The notes under the pieces: generated by a model
Database searches by the model: none
What the model saw: only the letters and a program-made list of their open reading frames with translations
Told to the model about the DNA's origin: nothing
Shown: positions 1 to 9,295 of the stretch, in pieces
Layout of the letters: every line of letters starts with the position of its first letter
Position numbering within the stretch: the first letter of the stretch is position 1
Origin: Takakia lepidozioides
Taxonomy: Eukaryota; Streptophyta; Takakiopsida; Takakiales; Takakiaceae
Direction of reading: 5' to 3'
Length of the DNA: 64,000 nucleotides
NCBI GenBank assembly: GCA_030704615.1
Contig: CM060733.1
Span: 55,550,001 to 55,614,000, forward strand
Position numbers and translations under genes: made by a program

Positions 1-262
1 AGTTGCAGAAATACGAGCCATAACCTGCCCCTTTCGGACTGTGACTGGAATGCGTTCAGGGTTAGCTATTAGTAGTTTAATCTCCCCTCTAAACCCTCTA
101 TCAACAACAAGTGGAGCAACCATGCAATGTTTCTGGAGAGCCAAACGTTGCCATCCCACTGTTTCAAGATAGTGTCCTTCTGGACATATGAAAGCCTGCC
201 CTGTAGATACAACTTTCTGGCATATAGCAGGGATGATAAAATCAGCTTGAGCACGTAGCGTT
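1..262 (-). pseudogene. dUTPase-like domain of the minus-strand retroelement
   Basis: In the frame one base off the protease frame, about 85 residues read like the dUTPase beta-barrel. There is a segment ending in the pattern CPEGHYLETVGW, then VVDRGFRGEIKLL, then VRKGQVMARI. dUTPases have GVID-x-x-YRGE (motif 3) and a later KGDRIAQL-type strand in the same spacing. Motif 2 (PRSGLA) is not conserved; QRLALQ stands in its place, so catalytic activity is doubtful. The segment directly follows the protease, as in some retroviruses and retroelements. A frame break and a stop near 270-285 separate the two. The fold assignment rests on pattern similarity only. Confidence 0.55.
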
Positions 263-280
263 ATCTCTTACAGGTATTGG

Positions 281-949
281 CTAACCCCCTTTTTGTCGAA
301 CAGTAGGTATGGTCCATTGGAGAAGAGAGTCCTTGGGAGTTCCCATCTGCATGAATTGCTGCCAATTGACTAACCTACCGTCACTTTCCTTAACACGTCG
401 GGGTGTAGCCCTGATCTGAGACAGGTTGGCTCTGCTGATGTTGCGAGAGTACTGCATAGTAGTCAAAGGGATGACCACTTCTTGGCCATCACCCTTGTTG
501 AAGCGCATGGTAGTGTCTCCAAGGTCAATGGAAGCAGCAGCCCCCTTCATCCAATCTAGGCCTAGAAGAAACGGGTCCCCTATTGTCACAATGCAAGTGA
601 TCAGTACTTCATTGCCACCAATTCCAACAGGAACAGCAACAAGCCCAAGAGGTTCATAGCTAGTACCATCAGCAATTATAACCTCCACACCAGCAGCAGA
701 GCCCAACTTTAATCCTAATATGCGCACGACTTCTAAAGGGATAGCACTCACAGTACACCCTGTGTCAATTACACAAGGGAAGTTCAGCTGGCCTACTTGA
801 CATTGAGTCATGAGAGGAGAAATGGGATCAGCTAAAAGCTTCTTACTCAATTCACAGTGCAACACTTTGAAGTTTGTAGAAAGCATCACCTTGGTCCAAT
901 GGCTTTTGTTATCAGAATTTTTGAGCTGCTTGCTTTTAAGACCTCCCAC
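281..949 (-). pseudogene. retropepsin-type aspartic protease
   Basis: A 222-codon open frame contains the catalytic signature CVIDTGCTVSAIP at about 745-770, then a glycine-rich flap-like stretch and the hydrophobic DPFLLGLDWMKG motif typical of the second half of retropepsins. It would process the Gag-Pol polyprotein of this element. The frame is open but joined to gag and to the downstream dUTPase-like part only through frame changes, so it is treated as part of a decayed element. The first ATG at 949 is arbitrary; the real product would be a polyprotein. Confidence 0.75.
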
Positions 950-969
950 ACCTGACTCGTTAGGAGATC

Positions 970-2316
970 TTATTCGTTTTAAGGCTGCTTACCTTTCTCA
1001 AATGCCTTCAACATGGCTAGCAAGTCTGGTTGGTAGTGGCAGAATCTAGTTGCGTGGTTGGGATCACCATAGATGTAGCAAGGGGCAGCACAGCTTCCAC
1101 ACAGCATCAGACTTCAGGTTAGTCATCCTGGCTTCTATGTCTACTTCCAGGTCATCCAAACGTCGAGCCAAAGCCTCAGTACCTTCAGCTCTTGCTTCCA
1201 GTACCGGGGGTGGGATATAAGCACGAGGACTCTTGACCCTTTCAGTTTCTCTGTCAGGTATAGGAACATTCACAAACTTGACTTCTTTGCGAGAGGTCTT
1301 AACATTCATCTCCTTGATTTTGATCTCAACTTCTTTGACCATTTGGTCATCATTGTCAAATTCTTCTCGCTGAGCCCAGGTCTGGACAGAGGCGGAAAGA
1401 CCTTGCCAAAAGAACATCTTGATCATCCTAGCTCTTTCCTCAATATTCTTGAAGTTTTCAGTAAGCTCCTACCTTGATGTCTAAGTAGTATTGCCACAAA
1501 GGTTCACCTTCTTAGTACTTCCTATTGTAAAATTTTCCAAATGTCTCCAAGGGAAGCTCATCAGGTTTGAACAGCTTGGTGGCGCTGACCAAAACTTGCT
1601 TCCACGAAGGACTCTTTTCCCCCACTAAATCAGCATTGAGTAGGGTTCTGGTTTGTCCCTTAAGTGCCATTTTGAAGGAATGAACTTTGAAATCTTCAGG
1701 GACTCCATTCAACAAGGCTATACTCTCAAACAGTTCTAGAAAATTATCAAAGTCTTCTCCCAATCTGAATTCTGGATAGGCCTGAGCTTGGACCTTGGGA
1801 CCAGAGGCAGGGTTTGGGTATTGACAGGTTTCTGGACAGCATCCATAGCCACAGCCTGGTTCATAAGGATCTTTAATAAAGACGGAAATCTAGACAGGAC
1901 CTCCATAACCCACTTATCTCACACATACCTTCATCACCCATTGTCACTCCGGGGGAGGAGTTATCCAAATGAATGCCAGGTGTAATGATCTCTTCATTGT
2001 TCACCTTGGGTAGAGGGTTGGTGACACTTAAATTAAGGTGTCCCATCTTTCCTTTACATTTTGAGTCATTGACCAAAGGAGGGGCCACTGGGGGAATGGG
2101 CACGTTGGCTGGCCCAGTATTCTTGGGAGAATCTGAAACATCAGAGCCCGAAACACCAGCAGAACCCACTTGAGCATACATGTTAGTGGTGTCTTCCAGA
2201 GACATGTCACTATTATCTCCCGAGCTATCCCCTAATACTGAAGGTATTCTATCCGTGGACATCATCCTGTCAAAAACCTGAACGCAACCAGGACTTAGTG
2301 GTACTAGGCATCTCAA
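970..2316 (-). pseudogene. gag-like region with a degenerate zinc knuckle
   Basis: Three open stretches in different frames (2316-1873, 1763-1512, 1426-1064) form a gag-like protein. A Ser/Thr/Pro-rich N-terminus is followed by a capsid-like helical region (around FLELFESIALLNGVP and FKMALKGQTRTLL) and a charged linker. Near 1010-1095 a third frame gives a nucleocapsid-like stretch ending NHATRFC. It fits CX2CX4HX4C except that the second cysteine is tyrosine (TAT, one G-to-A from TGT). Frameshifts near 1760-1880, 1430-1510 and 1080-1110 break the gene. Confidence 0.6.
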
Positions 2317-2359
2317 CGGATGATGTCAAGCAAAAGGGGTGAGGAGTGTTCTTACACAC

Positions 2360-3596
2360 TTATATATTCTCAGGAGGTACACGAGCTGGTCTCCCTACCT
2401 CTCCAAATCCTCCAGTACCCATTCGTCTATCCGTGGGATTGCAATATGATGAAGACGTGCTGGAGTTGGATTCAAACTGCCACACCTGAGTGGTGCTAAT
2501 ACGGAGCAGCGAGAAGTCTTCTCCTTTACAGTAGTCAGCAACGGTCAGGAACTGCCAAGTTGTAGGGGTTTTTTGCCAAAAATCCACATGCACTATGGGA
2601 TAACCCCACTCACGGATCAGTATGGAGCTCAGAGGGTAGTTAGTTATGCTGTCTTCTCGTTGTAAGTGCACTATCCATTCGTCTTTGAACGTACGAGCAG
2701 GGTAGACTATCAAATCAGCTCTGTCTGCCCTTCCGTTCACAACGCTCATGCCATGAAGAAGGTCGCAGTACGATACCTGTCGGTCCAAAGAGACAGAGCT
2801 ACAAAAATGAATTGCATGCAACAACAAAGCACCAGGGCCTTGCACAAAGAAGTCAAGCCATAGAGGGTTTATGAGGCAATCTCCCTTGCGAAACGTAAGA
2901 GCTGCTTCCTTGTCACCAAATATCAAAGTTGCAGGAATGCCCAGTAACTGCCAGCTGAGACTTTGTCGTCGAAAAGCTAGCTGTTTGATGTTCGCGATCG
3001 GAAGGATGGTCTGATCCCACAATGTAGCCTCATCAGTTACCACAGGAAGATGTTGCGTGTTCAGGCAATTGTCTTCGAGTTGCATGCGCTATAGTGAGGT
3101 AAGATAGGAGGCTCGCTCAGATTCCCTTCTGATGGCGTTTAGGAAGCAGTCATAACGACGAGCATCTTCATGTAGAGGTTGATGTTCATGTTGTTTCGCT
3201 GCTTTTGCTGGTACAGGTCATATTCCACCTGAGCTAGGACCTCTTCTGGAATTAGAACAAAAGGGTCAACGTCCCAATCCAACGTTTCTTCATGCCAAGA
3301 TGTTCTTCAGACTCCTCAAATGGGTGCGGGTCTATGTCTTCCCTTGAAAACAATGGTGAGCCAGGGCGCGCCGTGTGACGTAGAGGAGCAGCTTGATAAG
3401 TAGAGCAAGGAGTAGCACAATGGTCATGGGAACGAGTTGCTGCTAAAGCAGCATGATGAACACGATGCACACGGGGGGACGAGGAGCTGATGACCACACC
3501 AGCGGAAGAGGATTGTGAGGAAGCAGATGCTGAAACTTCAGAAGCCACTGGGAGAGAACCGTGAGACACCATGATGAGCAGCAATACAACCCACAT
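2360..3596 (-). pseudogene. unrecognised frameshifted ORF upstream of gag
   Basis: Two open frames (3596-3252, 114 codons; 3085-2360, 241 codons) are linked by a readable stretch in other frames at 3250-3090, which suggests one protein of roughly 400 residues broken by frameshifts. The N-terminus has a hydrophobic stretch (MWVVLLLIMVSHGSLPV) that could be a signal peptide or chance. The body has no motif I recognise. It lies on the same strand just upstream of the gag-like ORF, so it may be an extra 5' ORF of that element or an unrelated decayed gene. Confidence 0.35.
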
Positions 3597-4215
3597 AGTA
3601 CACAGAAGATCACAACAGGAGACGCGGCTGAGAACAGTGAAGAGCGACCATGGTTAGCAAGGGTAGGTTAAGATCAGTAAACCCCATCTCCACCACAAAA
3701 CGTGCTTATGGTTGGGATTCTCCTTCCTCTTCCTGCATGCACATGTAACCGGGGAAGTAGCACGGCAGAGCAGGCCACGCGATGAGGCGGGAATCTCACG
3801 ATGAGGAGTCAGTCAGATGCCACAGAACGTACAGAGCTACCACGCCAGAACCTGCTCTCACATGCACATTCGTCTCATGCACACACCTCTCTCTCTCTCT
3901 TACACCAAGTTTGCACACCAAAAATACCTCCCCGATTCCATTTTCAGGGACCCCTTTATTCAGCTGCCACATCACATGTGAGTCACTACCACGCGGCAAG
4001 GCGTGAGTGGACAACTGCCAAGTAGGCTTATCAGGGTCATTGCAGATATCAACGGTTTCTAGCGTACTACAACGGTATGGCTAAAGTAGTATGTCAGAGC
4101 AGCCCCTGGAACAACTCTCTACATTACATCCGGCGGTACTAATTAATCATCTGTCAGGGAGAATTGGGAGCAGGGAGAGAACGGGCCATCACAACGTAGG
4201 AGACGCACTTGAATT
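3597..4215. other. no gene seen; intergenic
   Basis: Several overlapping open frames around 3780-4025 appear on both strands and have no family resemblance. A CT-rich stretch (about 3885-3901) is present. I see no supportable gene here. Confidence 0.5.
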
Positions 4216-4375
4216 GATTGGACTTGGACACTTGGGGGAAGGGCACATGCTACCCTGGAGGCCACACTTGGGCCTAGACATAGGAGATTGCACTTGATTG
4301 GACTTGGTCACTTGGGGGAAGGGCACATGCTACCCTGGAGGCCACACTTGGGCCTAGACATAGGAGATTGCACTT
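4216..4375. repeat. 80-bp unit in two tandem copies
   Basis: Copies at 4216-4295 and 4296-4375 are identical except for one base (ggacac versus ggtcac). A partial, diverged third copy continues to about 4415 (cacttgggcc). The near-identity implies a recent tandem duplication. Confidence 0.9.
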
Positions 4376-4790
4376 GGGTTTAGATGACCCTGGACACTTG
4401 GGCCAACGGCACAGGCTACCCTAGTCAATATATGATTCAAGACGTTTGTTTTGTTTGTTTTGTCACGTTGAGATGTCTCGAACCGCAATGCCCCAGCCCT
4501 GGTGCTTGGTACCGTTGGAAACCCCTCGACGAGGAGGGGGTGCACGGGCTTGGTCTCACGATTTTTGGACCTTCGATGTGGGAGATGTCGAATTCCAAGT
4601 GCTTTTGGTCGCTGGAAATTCACAAAAAATAGCAAAAATGGCAAAGTGGGCATTCCTGGGACAACTGTTGGAGCCTCGATGGGAGAGATATCAAGAGAAA
4701 GGTCTCCAGTTCAAATCTGGTCGTAGGCTCTATGGAAAAAAACTTACTTGGGCCTCGACATAACGTGCTCAAGGCAACAAGGGGGCTCAG
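4376..4790. other. unassigned sequence between tandem repeat and methyltransferase element
   Basis: Overlapping open frames at 4384-4763 (+) have no recognisable domain. This would be the place for a 5' LTR and primer site of the element that follows, but nothing here matches the LTR seen at 16481-17000, so the 5' end of that element appears to be missing or replaced. Confidence 0.35.
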
Positions 4791-4859
4791 GTGAAGCCCA
4801 GGGAAGGACAGAGAGGACCTCAGATGTAGGGGTCTCCCCCTTCATTTGCAGGCCAACAA

Positions 4860-5664
4860 CGAGCGGAGGTGGTGTGTTGGACATGTAGAGGACCCCATGT
4901 CAAGAAAGATTGCCCAGAGGGAGACAAAGGGCCGGCACATGCACAGCTTGTAGTTGCAGTGTGGGCATTGTGGTAAGCACGGGCATGGAGAGGCCCAGTG
5001 TTATGGTTTGCATCCTGAGTAGCGCCCAGGCCAGTTCCAAGGGAACAATGGTGGCCGGGGGCGAGGTGGAGCAGCCCAGAGAGGACGAGGTGGCCAGGCA
5101 CGAGGTGCAAGCCAAGGGCAAGCTCAACATGGCCAAAGACGCGGAGGTCAGGGTGTTGACCAATGCATGGCCAACCGGCTTCAACAGCTAGAGCAGAGGC
5201 TCGCTGACATGACTACAGCTCAGGTGGTACTGGCTCCAAGGCCGGATGGTCCACCTCTTGCTCCTGAGGAAGGAGATATGGGAGGCATGGAATTTATGTG
5301 CGGGGCAGCACTACCACTAGTGCAAGTGGAGTCGGCGGCGGCAGTGACCCGCGGAGCAGCACGAGTTCCTGAGCCACGAGGTGCAGAGGTGGAATTGGAT
5401 CCAGAGTGTGGGGAGGCAAGCCGTCAGGCTAGGCTTCCTCAATCATTCACATTAGCAGAGACAGTGTCAATGCCATCCTTGGCACCTAGTTCTCGCCCGA
5501 CTGTTACTGAGGCGGAGGTTACTATGCCATTGGGGAGAGCCACGCGGGCAGCACCACTACCTAGTGTTGCCAAGGCTACGGCAGCTAGTGTGCTGCTGGG
5601 GGCGGCCACATCTGTGTGTCAGGCTCCATTGTTCTCGGCTACCATGATTACGACGACGGGGTAA
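4860..5664 (+). pseudogene. gag C-terminus with two zinc knuckles and Gly/Arg-rich tail
   Basis: Two perfect CX2CX4HX4C knuckles are visible: C-W-T-C...H...C at 4875-4913 and C-G-H-C...H...C at 4960-5001. They lie in frames one base apart, so an indel separates them. The second is followed, after one stop (TAG near 5017), by a Gly/Arg/Gln-rich run (about 5040-5160) typical of RNA-binding nucleocapsid tails. A coiled-coil-like stretch (MANRLQQLEQRLADM, from 5167) and a long Pro/Ala/Glu-rich linker then run to 5664. The capsid part upstream was not recognised. Confidence 0.7.
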
Positions 5665-6303
5665 GACCAGCTGAGGTGTTCAGGCTGGCAGCTACACTCT
5701 GTGAGAGTGGGGAGGTTACTTTATCTTCTGCGGAGATAGTGGGAAGTGTAGTGCCGGAGGGATCCTCGGATTTGAGGATCAAGACTGCCACGGCGGCGCC
5801 ATGGCAAGCTGCAGCTGCCAGGTTGGCGGAGCTGCCAGCTAGGCCAGCCATTGAGCGCGCCATGGTGACACCTGGGGTTGTCATGTTAAGACAACCAGGC
5901 TGGTATTTTCTATTTGAGTGGACCGGCAGGCAAGAGATACCGGCCACTGCGAGTCTTGTTGGACTCAGGAGCTCAGCCACTGATGCTGGACAGAGCTGCT
6001 ATTGCAGGCTTGGGCCTCATAGAGGCGGATATGGAGCCTTGTCCTTTCCAGATACAGACATCTCTGGGAGGATCGGAGCAGGCTCGGGGCATGACACGGC
6101 GTGAGATGGCTATCAGACTACGGCCGGATCACCCTACAAATGGCTCAGTGATGCGAGCCAAGGCCATTGTGACAGACGCGGTATCGTACGATGTCATGGT
6201 TGGTGGGGCAGTGCTGTACCCCATGGGCTTCACCCTGGATTTTTGGGAGGAGTCAGCTTCATATAGGCCTGGATGGCAGTCAGGGGAGGGCCGGCGTGTG
6301 TAG
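5616..6303 (+). pseudogene. aspartic protease region of the methyltransferase retroelement
   Basis: The catalytic triplet is D-S-G (LLDSGAQPLML, DSG codons at 5962-5970), followed about 60 residues later by a hydrophobic strand with SYDVMVGGAVLYPMGF, matching the retropepsin plan. The upstream linker is open in another frame (5616 to about 5910), so one frame change lies near 5910. A third change separates it from the methyltransferase frame after 6303. It would release the mature proteins from the polyprotein. Confidence 0.65.
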
Positions 6304-7186
6304 CTCCCTGTGACGTTCATAGGAGCAGGGCAAGATGCCGACACTAGCAACATTCACAGCTGCAGTGACTTGGCCTGGAGAGTTGCTAGAGGGCAACGCT
6401 CATTCAGAGGATGATACACCTCCAGGAGAGCAGGATGACATGTATGGTATGGTGGAGTTGTCTGCCATGGTTGCTCAAACTCCATTGTGGGGCAAGAGCA
6501 AGGATTTGCAGCGGGTGGCTGCAACAAGCTTGGGTAGAGGCTTTTGTACCATCAGGAGAGGAGGAGAGTGCGGGGATTGCACCAGGATCACCTCAGTTGT
6601 CTCCAATGGGCACCAGACCTATTGTGTGGCAGTATTCGGATGAAGGCATTTGTCTTCTAGACTTGTTTGGCGGGATCAACACCGGATTGGTTGTTATGCT
6701 ACAAGTAGGTGTACGAGTTTGGCGTTATCTGTATATGGAGAGGGATGAGACTGCACGAAGCGTCTCCCTACGCCATGTTGCTCAGTTGGTGCAACAGTAC
6801 CCTGAGTTGTTGCCGGTGTCTACAGTTCGTGGATATCAGCAGGCCTTGCCAGCAGACATTTCGTTGATGGGGGCGCAGGATTTAGAGCGGGTTGGCTCCA
6901 TTAATCTGGTAGTGGCAGGTTGGCCCTGCCAAAGGCATTCATCAGCCGGGCATGACAATGGATTGCGAGACTCGAGGTCGGGTCTGTTTCGGGAGATGGT
7001 GTGGGTTTTGCGCCACTTGCAGCTTCATCAAGCTGTATCTCTAGCATACATCTTGGAGAATGTGTCACTGATGGGCGATTCTCGGGCCAGGGTGATGGCC
7101 AGTGTGCATCAAGTCTGGTCGTGGCTTGGGTCAGCATGTTTGCTGGATGCAACTGCAGTGGGATCACGGGCTCATCGTCCACGACT

Positions 7187-7191
7187 ATGGT
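7187..7191. repeat. left target-site duplication ATGGT
   Basis: ATGGT directly precedes the TG of the 5' LTR. The same five bases follow the CA of the 3' LTR at 14143-14147. A 5-bp duplication is standard for Ty3/gypsy integrases. Confidence 0.95.
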
Positions 7192-7909
7192 TGTCGCGGC
7201 CCTTTTCCTTGAGGGCAGGGGGTCGGGACACATGAGGGGCTGCCCCTGTGGTGGGGGCAGCGGCAGCAATAGGTATGGGGGGCTGAAGCACCCTTGAGTG
7301 CCCAAGGCACTCAGGGAAGCGGAGGCGCTCACTAGTTGGAGCCCCGCACACCGGGATGCGGTGGGGTGGCTCCACAAGGGGTGGTGGTAGCTTAGGGCGG
7401 GACTTAGTGGGGGTGGCATATGACTCACCATGGGGGCGGAGACCTCATGGTGGGAGTCGTGGGGGTCTTGGGACTCATCACGGTCCATAGGGGCCGTGGT
7501 GAGTGGGCCAAGACTCACCGCGACTCATCACCGGGAGTCGAGGTTTTTCGTGGTGGTTCGCCATAAAATGGCATGGCTGGTTATGAAACCCCCGCGGACA
7601 GCTACAGAAGTATATATAGGGAGTAGTAACCCCGAGAACGGTGCAAGCCCGTTGGTGACCAAAACTAGAGTAAGCGAGCGAGCCGGAAAGCGCCAAAGAG
7701 TGGGGAGCTGTTCCGGACTACCATCTACCAAAGGAATTCTCCTAGTCCCAATAGGTGGAGGGTTTAGAGGGAAGCAAAGGGGGGCCGTTATGTCCCGGTG
7801 AGCAGCCGAAGCTCAAGTTGGCCCTGGCGGCCATGTTGGGAGTCAGGCGCGCGCATCAAAGCGAGTAACTATGACTTGAAGGGGAGCTTACCGAAGGAGG
7901 TGCGCAACA
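7192..7909 (+). repeat. 5' LTR of the chromovirus
   Basis: 718 bp, TG...CA ends, direct repeat of 13418-14142. It contains a TATA box (7611-7620) and several GACTCA/ACTCACC-type short motifs in the U3 part (about 7430-7545). Small indels distinguish it from the 3' copy, so insertion is not brand new. Confidence 0.93.
7611..7620 (+). promoter_or_regulatory. TATA box in 5' LTR
   Basis: TATATATAGG lies about 300 bp before the LTR end. The same sequence is at 13836-13845 in the 3' LTR. It is the likely core promoter for the genomic RNA, with transcription start expected some 25-35 bp downstream. Confidence 0.7.
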
Positions 7910-7911
7910 CT

Positions 7912-7923
7912 TGGTATCAGAGC
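7912..7923 (+). other. primer-binding site for initiator tRNA-Met
   Basis: TGGTATCAGAGC begins two bases after the LTR and is complementary to the 3' end of plant initiator tRNA-Met, the usual primer of plant Ty3/gypsy elements. Confidence 0.9.
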
Positions 7924-7963
7924 TTAGAGTTCAGTACGCGATCGTCCTTGGGATTGGCCTCAT

Positions 7964-9294
7964 CATGGGGTCGGGCAAGCCGAAGCGAAAGCGGAACGGC
8001 CCAAAAGATGATGATCCCGGTGAGCCCGATGGGGGCGGCGTGTCACCGAGGCGGCCGTTTGAGGAAGCGATGCATGTTTCCGAAAACAAGGCCGCCCAAG
8101 AGCGGGAGGAATCCGAGAGTCGGAGCCCGAGGAATCCTTGAGAGCTCCGACAAACCAAGAGATGCCTCCATGCCGGCAGCCTTTTGGGAAGGGTTGTTGG
8201 CGCAGTTTGGCGGGACGTTGAAGACGTGTTGAAAGGCGGCTAATGCCACTTCCGCTAAGGCAAAGTTTAAGGTGAAGCCTAAGGAACCTGGCACCTTTGA
8301 GGGCGTCCGAAATCGGAAGGCACTCAACACCTGGCTCTTGGAACTAGAGCAGTACTTTCGGGCGGCCAAGTTGAGTGACGAGGATCGGGCGGAAGTGGCT
8401 CCCACCTATTTGAGGGGTTATGCTGAACAATGGTGGTAGAAACGCCTTCACGACCGAGGCCCAAGCCCGGAAACCTTGAACTGGAGTGGGTTCAAGGAAT
8501 TGATGAAGAGACAGTTTGTGCCCCTCAACGCGTCCTGGCTTGCCCGGGACAAGATGAGGAAAACAAACAGATGACATTCGGGGGTATGTCCAGGCTTTCA
8601 ATGTGCTGTTACTCGAAGTCGCGAACATGGCAGAACCAGAAATGGTCTTCAACTTTATGGCGGGACTGGCCCTATGGGCCAGGCGGAAGTTGGAGGAGAA
8701 GCCACCCAAGACTTTGAACGAGGCAATTGAGAGGGCTGAATGTTTCTCGGATGTCCCTAGGGGTGAGAGACAAGGCCGTACGGAGCTGAACCACAAGAAG
8801 ACCCGGCGGGAAGGTGACTCCTTCTGACCGGAAAAGAAGTGGGATAGGCCACGCGGCGACAATGGCACGTGGAAATCGAAGGGAGGGCCTTCACACGTCA
8901 AGGCGGCACCCGGTGCTTCGAAAGGAAAAGCGGGTGGAGCGGCTTATGGCGGACAGAAGGCGACCTTTGATGGAGTGTGTTTCAATTGCGGGGAGCCCGG
9001 GCACATGGCCAAGAAGTGCACGAAGCCCCGGCAATTGAACATGACTCGGGCGACCACGGAGCTGTCGAAGATACCATCAGTCGCTTGGTGGAAGCGGTGG
9101 TCGCCAGAACTTGCAAGGTAGGCAAATTTTCTTGTGAGTTGTATCAGGAAACTAGCGCCTTACGAAAAGGGAGTCAGTTATTGTTCGTGGATGGGATAAT
9201 ATCCGGAACTAATGTGTCATTGTTGGTGGACACAGGAGCGTCGCACTCCTTCATGACACCGCAACGCACAAAAGCTGGGACTCCCGACAAGTGA
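7964..9294 (+). pseudogene. chromovirus gag and start of protease, frameshifted
   Basis: The likely gag start is the ATG at 7964 (Lys/Arg-rich N-terminus MGSGKPKRKRNG). The frame stops at 8139-8141, continues in another frame through a Retrotrans_gag-like part (around 8270-8560; stops TGA near 8230 and TAG near 8438), then shifts again. A CX2CX4HX4C zinc knuckle (C-F-N-C-G...H...C) is at 8978-9019. The protease signature LLVDTGASHSF has its DTG codons at 9229-9237 in the frame ending at 9294. A one-base shift there leads into the intact pol frame. Gag would form the capsid; this copy cannot make it intact. Confidence 0.8.
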
Positions 9295-9295
9295 C

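Larger units (their letters stand above)
1..2316 (-). mobile_element. Ty3/gypsy-like LTR retrotransposon, 5' half, cut by window edge
   Basis: Read on the minus strand, gag-like sequence (2316 to about 970), an aspartic protease (949-281) and a dUTPase-like segment (262-1) follow in the order expected for a retrotransposon polyprotein. Reverse transcriptase would lie beyond position 1. The reading frame changes several times, so this copy is dead. No LTR or tRNA primer-binding site could be placed with confidence upstream of gag near 2320-2400. The family is inferred from the order gag-protease and the retropepsin type. Confidence 0.75.

Noticed and set aside
4384-4763. Overlapping open frames that might be gag of the methyltransferase element
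   Set aside because: No capsid or major-homology-like pattern, and the frames do not lead into the zinc knuckles.
6901-7518. 205-codon minus-strand open frame
   Set aside because: It overlaps the methyltransferase and the LTR start in antisense and ends across a transposon boundary, so it cannot be a gene older than the insertion.
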